This document shows, piece by piece, positions 32,701 through 44,294 of a DNA stretch of 64,000 nt. The notes beneath the pieces were generated by a model. It ran no database searches, was not told where the DNA came from, and worked only from the letters and a program-made list of their open reading frames with translations. The number at the start of each line of letters is the position of its first letter. The stretch's first letter is position 1. Origin of the DNA: Nematostella vectensis (lineage: Eukaryota > Cnidaria > Anthozoa > Actiniaria > Edwardsiidae); the NCBI RefSeq assembly GCF_932526225.1, contig NC_064034.1, positions 4,760,001-4,824,000 of the forward strand, given 5' to 3'. The position numbers and the translations under genes are program-made.

Positions 32701-35277
32701 TCTCTTCTTTTCCTCACATTCCTCCTTTTCTTCCTCTTTTCTTTCCCTCACATTCCTCCCTTTCTTACTCTCTTCTTTTCCTCACATTCCTCCTTTTCTT
32801 CCTCTTTTCTTTCCCTCACATTTCTCCCTTTCTTCCTCTCTTCTTTCCCTCACATTCCTCCTTTTCTTCCTCTTTTCTTTCCCTCACATTCCTCCCTTTC
32901 TTCCTCTGTTCTTTCCTTCACATTTCTCCCTTTCTTCCTCTGTTCTTTCCTTCACATTTCTCCCTTTCTTCCTCTCTTCTTTCCCTCACATTCCTCCTTT
33001 CTTCCTCTCTTCTTTCCCTCACATTCCTCCCTTTCTTCCTCTCTTCTTTCCCTCACATTCCTCCTTTTCTTCCTCTTTTCTTTCCCTCACATTCCTCCCT
33101 TTCTTCCTCTGTTCTTTCCCTCACATTTCTCCCTTTCTTCCTCTCTTCTTTTCCTCACATTCCTCCTTTTCTTCCTCTTTTCTTTCCCTCACATTCCTCC
33201 CTTTCTTACTCTCTTCTTTTCCTCACATTCCTCCTTTTCTTCCTCTTTTCTTTCCCTCACATTTCTCCCTTTCTTCCTCTCTTCTTTCCCTCACATTCCT
33301 CCTTTTCTTCCTCTTTTCTTTCCCTCACATTCCTCCCTTTCTTCCTCTGTTCTTTCCTTCACATTTCTCCCTTTCTTCCTCTGTTCTTTCTTTCACATTT
33401 CTCCCTTTCTTCCTCTCTTCTTTCCCTCACATTCCTCCCTTTCTTCCTCTCTTCTTTCCCTCACATTCCTCCCTTTCTTCCTCTCTTCTTTCCCTCACAT
33501 TCCTCCATTCCTTCCTCTCTTCTTTCCCTCACATTCCTCCCTTTCTTCCTCTGTTCTTTCCTTCACATTTCTCCCTTTCTTCCTCTCTTCTTTCCCTCGC
33601 ATTCCTTCCTTTTCTTCCTCTTTTCTTTCCCTCACATTCCTCCCTTTCTTCCTCTCTTCTTTCCCTCACATTCCTCCCTTTCTTCCTCTCTTCTTTCCCT
33701 CGCATTCCTCCCTTCCTTCCTCTCTTCTTTCCCTCACATCCCCCTTCATTCCTTTCTTCTATTGTTTTCTCATCTCCTCCCTTTCTCCCTCTCCTCTTTC
33801 CCTTTCCATTCACTTCCAAGCGCTCTATTCCAAATGTCATACATGTCGTTCCCCTTTTTTTCTTTGTCAGCAACTGCATGCTTTTCAAATGTTTCTTTAT
33901 TTGGCCTTGCTTTTTGAACTTGTATTGTGTTATCGCTAGCGGGGACAGCAACACGCCGTTTGCTGGAGGGCGTAGCAAGTTTCTCACGCAAGTTACGGGG
34001 GAGGAAAGCGGCCAGATGACCTGGTCTGGACCGGCAACATTTGTTGGGACCTGCGAGATGTCACTTCAGGTGTGGCCGTTTGACAAACAGAAGTGCTCTC
34101 TGTCCTTCGGCTCGATGTCATATGGGAACAATCTGCTGGATATAGAATTTTTCAAGGCAAAGGGTGACAAATCAGGTAGGATATTCGATATATCACGGTC
34201 GGTTTAGCCTCGTGAAAATAGTATCAGCATTCCCGGCAAAGCTGACGGTGTTTTCACACTACGTAGCAAGGTATTGTGAAGTTGTCCGCCAACAAGCGTG
34301 CCTGTGTCAGCAGTCCTGGCCCTATATTGGCGCTGTATTTACGGACACATAGAGAGTGATAAGAAAGTACGGTTTGTTTGGCTTGGTGGCACGATTGGCC
34401 GCTTGCACACACAACTGTGGGACAGGGGGTCAAACTTTCAACTCACTAATCTGAAATGAAGTGATGTATAAGAGACACTTAATCGTTACGACCATTAGTC
34501 TATCTGAAAACCTAACAACAAACTAAACCAATCTTTGGCACCCTTGCTGAGATAGCACAAATTGCCTTTTTCTTGATTTTTCTCGTGTTTTTAGATCGAT
34601 ACTTGACGAGTGGAGACTGGGATCTGGTAGAAATCAACACTGCCAAAACAGAGACGAGCTTTGGTAACTGCTGTCCGTACAACTACACCGAGATTCAGTA
34701 CACGCTCCATATCCAGCGGCGTTACAAGTACCACATGTTCTACCTGGTGGGCCCGTGTCTCATGCTCTCAATCCTTGCAGTACTTGGCTTCTTCATCCCG
34801 TCAGAGAGCGGAGAGAGGATTGGCTTTGTCACCACACTTTTACTCGCGATGATGGTCTTCCTGTTGCTGATCCCAGACGCTCTGCCCGAATCCTCTCGGA
34901 GCATTCCCATATTAGGAGTATTCATGATGGCGACCCTTGTTATGATCTCGTGTATCCTGTTGGTCACAATCATGGTCCTTAATTTCTATCACTGGGAGGG
35001 ACACCCACCAAAATGGGTCCAGAAAATGTTTTGCAAGTCAGCCAAGCCTACGAAATCGCCGATTGTTGGAGTTGAAATGAATGATAAGAGTGAAATAAGT
35101 CTGAGAGCCGTGCAGCCGTACAACAACCAGCCCAGTTCGGAAAACGTCTCCACCGGGGATGAGAACGCAGCGATGACTTATAGGGAACTGTCTTTGAAAC
35201 TCGACAAGTTTTTCTTCTGGTTTTTCGTGGTTATCGCAGTTGTTATGTTTTCGATCATTTTGACAAATAGGGGTTAG
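20790..35277 (+). CDS. Cys-loop ligand-gated ion channel, nicotinic alpha-like
   Basis: Coding exons are 20790-20859, 26524-26669, 26922-26966, 27789-27898, 33940-34175 and 34595-35277, with phases 1, 0, 0, 2, 1, giving 429 aa. Exons 3 and 4 are 45 and 110 bp, sizes I recall as typical of nicotinic receptor genes. Order: signal peptide (MLLGHSPRLVILVFAG), extracellular domain with WVPDIVLYN, Cys loop C162-x13-C176, vicinal C228-C229 (alpha type), M1, M2 (GERIGFVTTLLLAMMVF, ~275-291) with E at -1', T at 6' and Leu at 9', M3, a short ~85-aa loop and M4. The intact GE(R/K)I edge predicts cation selectivity. Unusual: the loop-B Trp is Met183 (FGSMSYG) and the Tyr before the CC pair is Gly226. It should sit in the plasma membrane as a pentamer. 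Exon 1 is assigned by phase and signal peptide only. Confidence 0.88.
20857..21117 (+). repeat. Tandem duplication covering the exon 1 splice donor
   Basis: CAGGTAAACGAGCCCTACTTA (20857) recurs as CAGGTAATCGTGCCCTACTTA (20997), each followed by GTCTTGC, TTTGAAAAGTT and AATAGAGAC. Two diverged ~140-bp copies result, the second carrying its own donor-like GTAATC. Confidence 0.7.
23300..25645. repeat. Minisatellite, 41-bp unit, ~57 copies
   Basis: The unit is built from CGTGTATTGAGCGCGAGTGC followed by ATGTCGTGTCGTGGCATAACG. Common variants are TATC for TATT, GTGA for GCGA, and CTGG or GCGG for GTGG. Since 41 is not a multiple of 3, each reading frame cycles through the same 41-residue pattern, which explains the many long antisense ORFs. 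It lies in intron 1 of the receptor gene. Confidence 0.95.
25715..26113. mobile_element. Inverted-repeat (foldback/MITE-like) element
   Basis: The left arm (25735-25797) holds GGTTGTCGTCAACCGG, GACTACGCGACAA and CATGTAAGCATGGGTAAAAA. The right arm (26028-26092) is its near-perfect reverse complement. Weaker pairing (GTATATAG and flanks) extends the arms to ~85 bp. The spacer is ~230 bp. It abuts the end of the 41-bp array. Confidence 0.8.
26363..26477 (+). pseudogene. Broken duplicate of receptor exon 2
   Basis: Bases 26363-26477 repeat 26506-26620, the acceptor and first ~95 bp of exon 2, at high identity (same acceptor GTGGCCAG and same GGGAACACATCCTTCGCAAA). One extra base near 26394 shifts the frame if its own acceptor (26379-26380) is used, and similarity ends before the exon's 3' part and donor. 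It cannot replace exon 2. Confidence 0.78.
27966..33750 (+). repeat. Polypyrimidine minisatellite, 34-bp unit, ~170 copies
   Basis: The unit is CCTCCCTTTCTTCCTCTCTT followed by CTTTCCCTCACATT, with GCATT for ACATT and CTGTTC for CTCTTC as common variants. It fills intron 4 of the receptor on the sense strand. Identical blocks recur at a 714-bp offset (21 units), for example 28941-29216 and 29655-29930. I find no AG dinucleotide from 27965 to 33818. The Lys/Glu/Arg-rich antisense ORFs are repeat by-products. Confidence 0.95.
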
Positions 35278-36690
35278 AACGAACGATTAATGGAAGTTTT
35301 TTTTGATACCCTTCATAAATCTGGAATCTGATTTGGATCTGAAATACCTTCCAACATCAACACGTCGTAAGGAATTAGTGAATGTATGCCACGCCAAGTT
35401 ATAAAACATAAATACAAACCGTAAGGAATTCGTAATAGTTGCTTATTAGTAGGAATGTTATTTAATAATGTATATATCTTTGGTGTTGTTTCTACTTTGA
35501 TACCATCGATCTGATTGGTAGTATGTCAAAAATCGTTAATTAAATCACCGTTAATTAATTTGGACGTAAATTTCGCACCCCCCTATAAAAAAACTATAAA
35601 GCATAAGCGAATTAGATAAAAACGCTACTTTTTCACTTGATCACTCTGGAATATGATAAATCTATAAGTCAAACATTTTTGTAGACAAATCCAATAAACG
35701 TCCCGTGGAGATACTGCAACCTCTTTTATCTTTAGGGAGTGGTTAGAATTTTATCAGAACAGTCACGCCCCTCCCCCCCCCTCCCGAAAAAATAGGGTCT
35801 ACTTTTTTCGGAATTTCGCACCCCCCTGTGTTTTGCATGAATTTTTCTTCTTTTTTTTCTATTCCGTGTTATTGTTTTACGACCGAACAACTTGAGCGAT
35901 GTGAACCGGCAGTGCAAAAAGAAAAGGCTGTTATTATCGCCATTTTTTTGTTTTTGAAAATGGTCTTTTTATATAAGGAAAGTCAGGTTTTTCTATGCAG
36001 AAGTTGACGAAATACCATCACGTGGGAGTGTTTTATTGTAAAAAGAGCGCGAAAAAGTCACCAGCAGACAACAACGTTGAATCGTGGTCTATACAAATTT
36101 TATATACAACTTTGGATATTTGGTTTCAATAGAAAACTTTAGGTATATAGTGGAGAATTGAGCGCCTTTTTAATGAAAACACATCTTTATGGATATATTT
36201 ACTAATTGACTTGACCTTTTTAAATAAAACACGTGCCTTTCACTAAAACCAATAGATAATAAAAGCAACTTCACATTTCTCAACATTTCTTAGCTATTCT
36301 TTAATTGAGCTTATTTTGAGATAAGTATGGTATGTCAACTTTTATTATCTCCATACTTTCCTACAGTAGAGCGTCCCAATGAATGAACTCCATAAATTAT
36401 TTCACTTTCTTCGTATCCAAAATTTATATCCTCACACCTTTAGGTGGAATAAGAAGTAACAAGCAAGAGCCAAGGAAAGACCAAACCTCTTGTTCTATTC
36501 TCTTCTCGCCTTATTGTTTCCTATGCTTCCATATTTCCTATGTAGCTCATCGCCTCGTCTGTCACTTGTTGTCACTTGTTGGAATGGGCGCACCACACTT
36601 CATGTGTACGCGCCCCGTGCACCCCGCGCTTGCTTTTGTATCTAAGGTATTTTTGTAGACTCAGTCGCTCATTGTCTTTACCTACAATTG
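35278..36690. other. Convergent intergenic region (3' UTRs)
   Basis: This is the shared 3' space of the receptor (+) and the K+ channel (-). AATAAA at 35693-35698 (+) and its complement TTTATT at 36341-36346 (-) are candidate poly-A signals ~415 and ~345 bp past the respective stops. No other feature was recognised. Confidence 0.5.
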
Positions 36691-39600
36691 TCATAAGGTA
36701 GTTTCGAACTCTCTCTTATCTTGTGTCCCCTTGCTGTTATTATTATCATAGGGTATTAGCGGCACAGAGCTGTCCGATTGTTTACTATTTTGCCTCTCCT
36801 TGAAATACTCCACCTCTGCCTCGCTTTCGTCACTGCTCACTAAAGGGCACTCTTGGTGGAATGAGTCTACATACGAATCCTTGTACTCGCTCTGAATACC
36901 GAAAGGTCTCTCGGAGTAGAACTCTAACTGCACGGGAGACGTCCCCAGGCATGGCATTTCTTTAGTAAACGTGGGGATATTCTCCGTACTAATTTGTATC
37001 ATACTGTCGTAGTTTATTCCCTCTGTACTAGGGACGAGTACAGTGAACGTTGCCGAGCCGCGGTTGCTATGGCGACCTTGTTTGTTCTGGCACTGACACG
37101 TTTCATTGGACATGCCGGATGTAATGCTCGTATCGCCGTCATCGACAGGTAGAGAGCATCTTACGCATGTGCTCGCAGCGCTGGGCGAGTAGGAGTTCCG
37201 TGGCGCGTTTAGTAGCGGCGGTCTTTGCGCATTAGATGGCATACTGTGTGAGCGCGATCGTAAGGTGCGATCATCAGGGGCTAGCCACATAGACTGATTT
37301 TCATATCTATTATCCCAGTTGGGTCTCGGCACGCTAAGACTAAGTCGCGGCTGTAAAAGGCTACTGTTAGGCGAAGGAGAAAATGCATCTTCATTTTCAT
37401 GTTCAATAAGATCTCCAAGTTTAGGCGGCGAGCGCTCGTTACGGCTGACTCTCCGCTCAGCGCGCCTGATTGCCGCTGCTTTAGCAGAGGGTGGTCTTAT
37501 CTCAGTCATCTCTTTCTCCGGGACAGATTTATTACTAGACATACTCCAGCTCCGCACATCCAAATTATTTTGCCTTGTTGTGCTGTTGTTTCTACTGCGC
37601 AAGCTGAGTCCATCCTGATCACACGCACTCGAGCTCCCAGGACTTCTCCGCCGCACGGCGCGCCTGCGATGCAGACCCTGCCTAGGCATAGCGGTCGCCA
37701 AGGTATCGAAATGAATCTTTGTTTTCTTCTTTGGAAGCTTAAGTCTCGCCTGCGCGTGCGCGTAGTAAAGACTAAAATTGCTACCGATGACAGATATAGG
37801 CAAAGCCACCATGAGTACCCCGAATATTGCGCATGCTCCGCCGATGATCTTCCCTTCCCACGTTCGAGGCGTCATGTCGCCGTAACCCACTGTTGTCATG
37901 GTAATGAGTGACCACCAAAACGACTCTGGGATGGAGCGAAACTTTGTGGTCTTCCCATCAATGTTTTTCTCCACGTAATAAATAATTGATGAGAACAAAA
38001 CCACGGGAATGAGTAGAATCAACAGGAGCAGGAACAACTCATACGAGCTTGCCTTCAAAGTATGCATTATCACCTGGAGCCCGTACAGAAGTCGAAAAAA
38101 CCTGAACAACCTGAGCAGACGGATGACCTGAAGAGCGTCCGCAAGGTCGTGCTCGTGCGGGAATATCAGACGAACATAGAAAGGTATGACGGATAGCACG
38201 TCAACCCAGAACGAGTAACTCTTGAAAAATGTCCGTTTGTTTGGACAGAACAAAAGGCGTAGCCCGAGTTCTATAGTGAACCATACCCCGCAGATGTACT
38301 CGATGACTGTGAAGGCGACGTACGCGGACGACTCGCTGCTCACACTTCCACCCTCTGTCGCGAACTGTGGCAGAGTGATGGCGCACGCAGTAGCTACAGA
38401 GAGCACAATCAGTAGGACGGATAAGATCCAGAACGCCTGAAAACAACCAGAGTATGTATTATATAAAAGAACAGTCTGTCACGCCTTTCTAATAGCTTCA
38501 TTAGCATGCAAGCCGGCCACTGCGGGTTACGCAAAAATTACAGCTTTTTACATCTGGATAGTGCCTTTCGACATCATGAAGTCTATTTGAGCATAATTAA
38601 TGCTGTGCTTATGGATGTTTGCACGCTGAGGTTGATTCAATGGGAAAATTCCTTGTTTGGGTTTCACTCAGTGAGAAAGGAATTATCTAGTCAATGGCCT
38701 CATACTCTCCAATGTGGGCCATCTTTGCTACCCAACCTTATTCAAAAATTGTTTTCCGGCTTATTCTGGGTTCCTTGGACCTGGAAATGTTTTGTTTGGC
38801 TTTGGGGCAAAGAAACTTATAAAAATACTGTTAAGATTATGGGGAAGGAGTTTGCCCGCCTCTCTGTGAAGGTGTTTCCAAGACTCCCATGATGCAGTGC
38901 AGGCATGCAATATAGCCTAAAGATGGCGACTCGCCTCTAATGGAGGTTTTAGCATTGGTTATTGTGACTGATGACGTAAAATGGGACCTGACGTAGCAAA
39001 ATGAAAGTATCTATTTGTGATTTGATCTGTGTTTGCTTGTCTTTATTTGTAGTGGGAAATTTTGTGTCTTTTTTGGTAAGAAATGTTTCTGAGTTTAAGA
39101 ATTTGTTTACAAATTGGTCAGAAATCAAGGTTGATATTTTGACAATGGAGTCAATTCTATTATATTTCATAGATGCCCTTTTGAAGGTCGTCTATGCCTT
39201 TGATGAATCCATGAGTATCCGGGTCTGGTAATGTTTAGTTTGCATTTCTGACCAGCTGACGTTTTGGAGTGGTGCCTATATTTTACGAACGTCTGGGGGC
39301 GTTATAGTAATAAAAGACTATCTAACCTGTCGCGTACACATTGGGGGGAGGGCGCACCCCCTCACCCCCCGATTGGCAGCCAAAAAGTTGGTCATTTCTG
39401 GAATCTTCAAACACTATGCTTTTTTAATATATGATACCTATAACAGCGCACCCCCCTCCCCCTCAGCAAATCCCGGGTACGCACCTTCTAATCCCACCAT
39501 AATATGACACTTTGAAATGTCAAACCCAGCAATAAACGGATTCACCTGTCTGTTGCTCTTCACACAACGCCGATTATCGTTTAATTCAAATCCTCTGATT

Positions 39601-42600
39601 GGCTTAAACAGAGTGGGAATTTTGAGGAATTCAATGGCAATGAAAACACAGGTTTCCCGAACGCGCAGGAAAACTTTACCCCTCAAAACGCATCAAAATC
39701 AATAGGAAAGGATTAAGCTATAAAGTTCAAGAATGGTTCATCACGGATCCATTTTATGATTCTACCTTAAATGAAAAACGATTTTTTTTCGCTCACTTTA
39801 TTGATGATGAATTTTCTAGTAGTGTCTAGATTCTAAGTGTGTACAAGAAGACATAATCTTATTATGATCTCTTGATGTGAATATCAGTAGCTGCTGCGGA
39901 CATGCTTATGAAATAAAGTGTACTGTTGAAACCTTAAAACCTTCAAATCGATTCAAAGGTAATCAGCAGAGAGTCCTTTAGAGCAAACCGTATAAAAGGT
40001 TAAAAGTGTGCTTTCTGCAAAGTTCATATTATCTAAGTACCAAGGCAGGTTCACCCACTTTTGTAGGCCTTGTTAAAGCGAGTATATACAACAGGCTGTT
40101 AGGACGTATTATTTTTATTTTTCATTTTTTTATGGCAATCCAACAAATTATTTTTAAAATAAAAGTTACAGACTAGAGCTGTAGTCATAAATGAATATCG
40201 TGTTTACATGACAGGGCGGCGGTGTGGTCCCATAAGTGTGTGTGTGTGTGGGATGGGGGGGGGGGGGGGGGGGGGGCGAAAGGGGTGTGTAAATGTTTCA
40301 GGAATAGGGGTGGTTGGTGGTTTCAGGGTGGGTGTTGCGCTATTTATAAGAAGCGGGGGATAACCTAGGTTTTTAGGCACGGGATTTTTAACTGTTCAAC
40401 AAATTTGTTGTCGGTTGCATATGAACCCCTTGAAACCCGTTAGCTTGAAAAAAACGTTCAGATATAAAGAAAAATCCGCTCAGAAAAGTGGGGGGCGCTG
40501 TCCCCGCCTACCCCTCCCCTCCCTCCCTCTCCTGCCCCTCCCCTTCCACCGCCCCTGCAAAAATATAATTTCATTAATCAATATCCAGTCAGTGGTCGCG
40601 TGTTCGACTTGTTGTGATAGTTTTCTGTTTGGAGCAGATCCAAATTTGTTGTTTGCACTTCACGGGTCTCAATATATTGAGTATTTGCCGAGAGTAGTTC
40701 AAGTGATATATTATTCATATTCATATAATTCATGATGCTCCGTTCATAATACACTCTAATAAGAACCTTTTTATAAGAACGTCCAGCCTGAGATTTCACA
40801 AAATTTTAAGAACATACAGAATCAAATTGTGTTCATAGTCACAATCTTATCATTGCAATTGATCAGTTGATCATTAGTGCAATTATCTTCCTAATAATTC
40901 ATTGAGTACTATATTCTTATATAAACTAAAATTTATTCAGCCGTTAAATGTTCCAAAAATAAGAACGGCCCAGCCTCAACTGAAAATTAGACGTTCGTAT
41001 AAAAAAGAGTACAGCCCAGGTCAAGTTTGACTAGTCTCCCTGCCCTCGCATGCGTTTTTAAGCAGGCGTCGCTCGCTCCCACCCAAGTTTGGGGGTGGGG
41101 GGGGGGGGGGGTGGGGGGAGGCCTACAAACATGCCTGCAGACAATACCTTAAAGGTTCTCTTCTACAATTATAGTAAATGTGTAAGAATTGGAAGAGAGC
41201 CTCGACTTGTTGCTTTTATCTTGTGAGCATTGAAGAGTATTTCGAACCGGGGCTAGAAACCTGTTCCCAGGCGTTGCCATTTGCATTTAGACGAGCGAGA
41301 GCTGGGGAGAGAAAAGAAAAAGGAGGCGGCCATGACTCAACGCTGACCCTCAGCCTTTGGAGCCCAGTGCAACGCAACACCTTATTGTGCGCGAAAAAGA
41401 AAACATTGAGTAAATTCCTTCGAGTGGATTAGATGATGAAAGCATTCTTTATTCTCAGCTTTTTAATCTTAAAGGCACCTCGAAGGGCTTACTTATATCT
41501 CATTAAATTTAACGTAATAATTGACAGCCTAGAATGCCACGAAAATATCTTTAAAGAAGTAAAATAATTTTGTCTGTTAATGAATGATGCTCTTTTTTGT
41601 GCTTAAGATGGAACGAGGGAGATAACAAAAACTCAACGTGTTCTCCTAAACTGTCTAATGTCTCTTCTTTCAAAAACCTCTTCGTCAAAACAAATGCTGA
41701 CCCGTTTTGCATGTTTGCGTGTTTCCATAAACAGCTTGACCAAGGCCCTGAAGCACTGTAGATTTAACGAAAATCAATGATTCATTTTCTCTCAACTTAA
41801 ATCTTTAAACGGCAAATTTAACCTAGCGGCCATTTTCCTTTTGAAATCTAAATTGCCGCAAAATATATCGATTGAAACTGCCCAATCCATGCGTAATATC
41901 TGTAGAATCTGACGTTTCGCGCTGAATAGATTCTAGTTGAATGTATATGGTATTATAATGTATATGGTATTATAACGGAGACTACAGGGACAAACAACCT
42001 GTTCTACTAGAGACACATAATAAATTACCAGTAACATTACAAGAAACAGCGTGGAAATCGGATTCTTCGGCTAAACAATCGCTTTTAAAGTAACAATGAA
42101 TATGAATGATTGTAAGGAGTTTGATGGTTTTGCCTAGAACGGCTTGAAGTGCGCAGATGGCCTCAAAATAATTAAGATTCCAATGAATAATAAAACAGCC
42201 TCAGATATTTAACAAACCGACTCGTATTTTTTAGACCCACCCATATGGCCAGGACCGCTTGCCAGAAAATATTATTATTGTCAGTGAATTTGGGGCGTTT
42301 ATTGCTTGGATAGCTCTCGTAGTATGCTTATGTTTTTTTTATCAGTCCATATACTGGTATATTTGGCCGACGCCATCTATCCCCCGTATGTCATTAAGGA
42401 TATAGATAAAGTATAGCTTATAGTTATTGCTAGACGGAACAAATTGCCTTATAACAACGATTTCGTGGCCTTTCGCGCTAGGCTATCCTTGCTTCAGGCA
42501 TAGACAGGGGTAAATAATGGCTGAGTGGTAGTTTCTACTTAAGGAGGTTTGTGGCTATCTTTTAATGGGGAGCTCTTATGCAACTCCTACTAAGATCACT

Positions 42601-44294
42601 AAAACAGCTTCCTAAGTGCAGATATAGCTCACATTTACATGCTAAGTGGCGTATTCATTTCGCATCAATCAAAACCCCCCTTTTTATTCAGCTCTTAAAT
42701 GTGTAATTTCTGCTTGGATTTTTAAAACACTTTTTGGTAACAATTTACGGAACTAAGAACACTTGCAAAATACGCATTGATCTCACTTAAGATACAAGAA
42801 AATGGAATTTCCGTACCCCATGGATATTCGCGCCAAGTCAGGTTATCTCAACAAAACACGACTTTTTCTCTTTTTGTTTTGTTTTCCCGAACAATACGAT
42901 AGTCATATGTTAAACGCGGTTTTCGACGCAAATCCTCCCGGTATTACAATCACTGACAAAAGCACGCGAAATGTTATGTATTCGTGTAAGGCAGAGCCAT
43001 TCACAGTACAAATTTAAGGTTATTTCCGCAATCGTACAGCTTTCAATTGCCTAAACATACACTTGCTATTTACCTTTGGAGTAGCGTCGCCAATGATAGC
43101 AGTATACACCGAAAACTTTCGCGGGAAACTGTAGGAATCTATTTGTACTTTCGTTTAAAAAATATACATACTTTGTGTACATATTGGCAGTATTTGTTGA
43201 CAGAGTGGTGTTTGCAGCAAATTTTATAGTGAAGCTAGAAAAAGGGTTTAGTGAATTATCATTCGGATGATAAAACAGGCGCGCGCCATTTGATATTACT
43301 TTTAGCGTTCGACAATAATATTTAGAATACTTGCAAAGCGCGGGCGCTAGATTTGTCTTTGATATATCGTGAGACAACATCAGGTTAAATTTTCGATAAA
43401 GATTTAAAAAGATTGTGAGCCAACTTGAACCTCAAAGCTACTGTTTTATCCCATCGATTCGGATATCCACTCCCTGGGGAGCATAAAACGCTCAATACAG
43501 CGCTTCGTGTCATTTCGACAGCCTTTACATTAACTAATTATTTTTAAACTCCAAGGTTACCCAGTTTTAGGGAAAATATTTCCTCGTTCCTAATTATAAA
43601 CTATGAGTTTCTAATGAATAAACGTGATCGTATCGGTCACACGAGAAGCGAATGGGGAAATTTCGGCTCCCTAAGGAGTTTGCATCTGAGATTTAATAAG
43701 CGGGCATGTGAATGGACATAGATAAAAGAGGTTTGTTTTTACCTTGGCTGTTCGCGAAGATCTCGGTTCTTCTAAAATAGCCCATATTCTTGGTTGATAC
43801 TTTACCCAAAAGGGATGCAGTCCCTTGGCTTTGCTCGTAGTTTCTGTTTCTTCTTGTCGGTCGCTATCAATGTCGGTGCTAAAGTCCGTAACATTAAAGC
43901 TCTTCAGGTTGTGTTCAGCTTCGCGGTGCTGCGTGTAAGTGGTCCAACAACATGGTTCCATTTCTTTCTCATCAATTCCCCAGTAAGCCAACTCCTCTTC
44001 GAATAACGGTCCGCATACATCATTTGGACAGTGGAGTTTTCCCGTCCGGTAGTAGTTCAAAACTTGGTCAAATATCTTCGGGTGCCTGTCGAAAAAGAGC
44101 TCGATTTTTTCCGAGTGGTAGTCTATTGCCTTCGTCACGTTTTCGACCACCCAGTAAAGCCTTGTATCCGGATAATTTCTTATGGTACTCAAGTATGTCT
44201 CATGCTTTTGACCACCAACATTTAGCGTGATTCTCTTTTGCGTTGTATCCACTACTTGAGGCATGATTTCTATTCGCTTCTTCTGGCAAAACAT
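36691..44294 (-). CDS. Voltage-gated K+ channel, Shaw/Kv3-like, possible silent subunit
   Basis: Two coding exons, 44294-43743 and 38436-36691 (phase 0; donor GTAAAA, acceptor TTTTCAG), give 765 aa. Exon 1 carries the T1 domain: ITLNVGGQKHETYLSTIR, FFDRHPKIFDQVLNYYRTGK and the zinc motif H-x5-C-x20-CC (HCPNDVC and EPCCW), which is Shaw-like. Exon 2 starts in S1, then S2, S3, an S4 with four Arg at every third position (VIRLLRLFRFFRLLYGLQ), the pore TMTTVGYGD (~365) and S6 ALPISVIGSNF. K5 and R6 of S4 are Tyr and Gln, and the S6 P-x-P gate motif is P-I-S. Both recall modulatory subunits. The ~350-aa tail ends ETTL, a class I PDZ ligand. It is predicted to reside in the plasma membrane as a tetramer. 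The 5.3-kb intron holds repeats. Confidence 0.9.
38437..43742 (-). other. Intron of the K+ channel gene
   Basis: It contains a copy of the G-rich MITE (39330-39485), long G runs at 40256-40276 and 41094-41119, a C-rich stretch at 40498-40555 and A/T-rich DNA. Plus-strand ORFs at 38506-38892, 39001-39231 and 42802-43017 have no recognisable domain or splice context. Confidence 0.55.
39330..39485. mobile_element. G-rich MITE-like element, copy C (inverted)
   Basis: It reads CGCGTACACATTGGGGGGAG at the left and ends CAGCAAATCCCGGGTACGCA. The reverse complement of the right end matches the left end of copies A and B (GCGTACCCAGGATTGGC...). The interior shares the GCGCACCCC blocks and ATTTGAAGATT-like text. 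Confidence 0.55.

Noticed and set aside
37319-37911. Plus-strand ORFs opposite the K+ channel tail
   Set aside because: Antisense shadows of a well-supported coding exon.
38506-39231. Plus-strand ORFs of 128 and 76 codons in the K+ channel intron
   Set aside because: No recognisable domain, no splice context and ordinary base composition.
42802-43017. 71-codon plus-strand ORF in the K+ channel intron
   Set aside because: It has a plausible ATG but no recognisable motif or partner exon; chance ORF is likelier.
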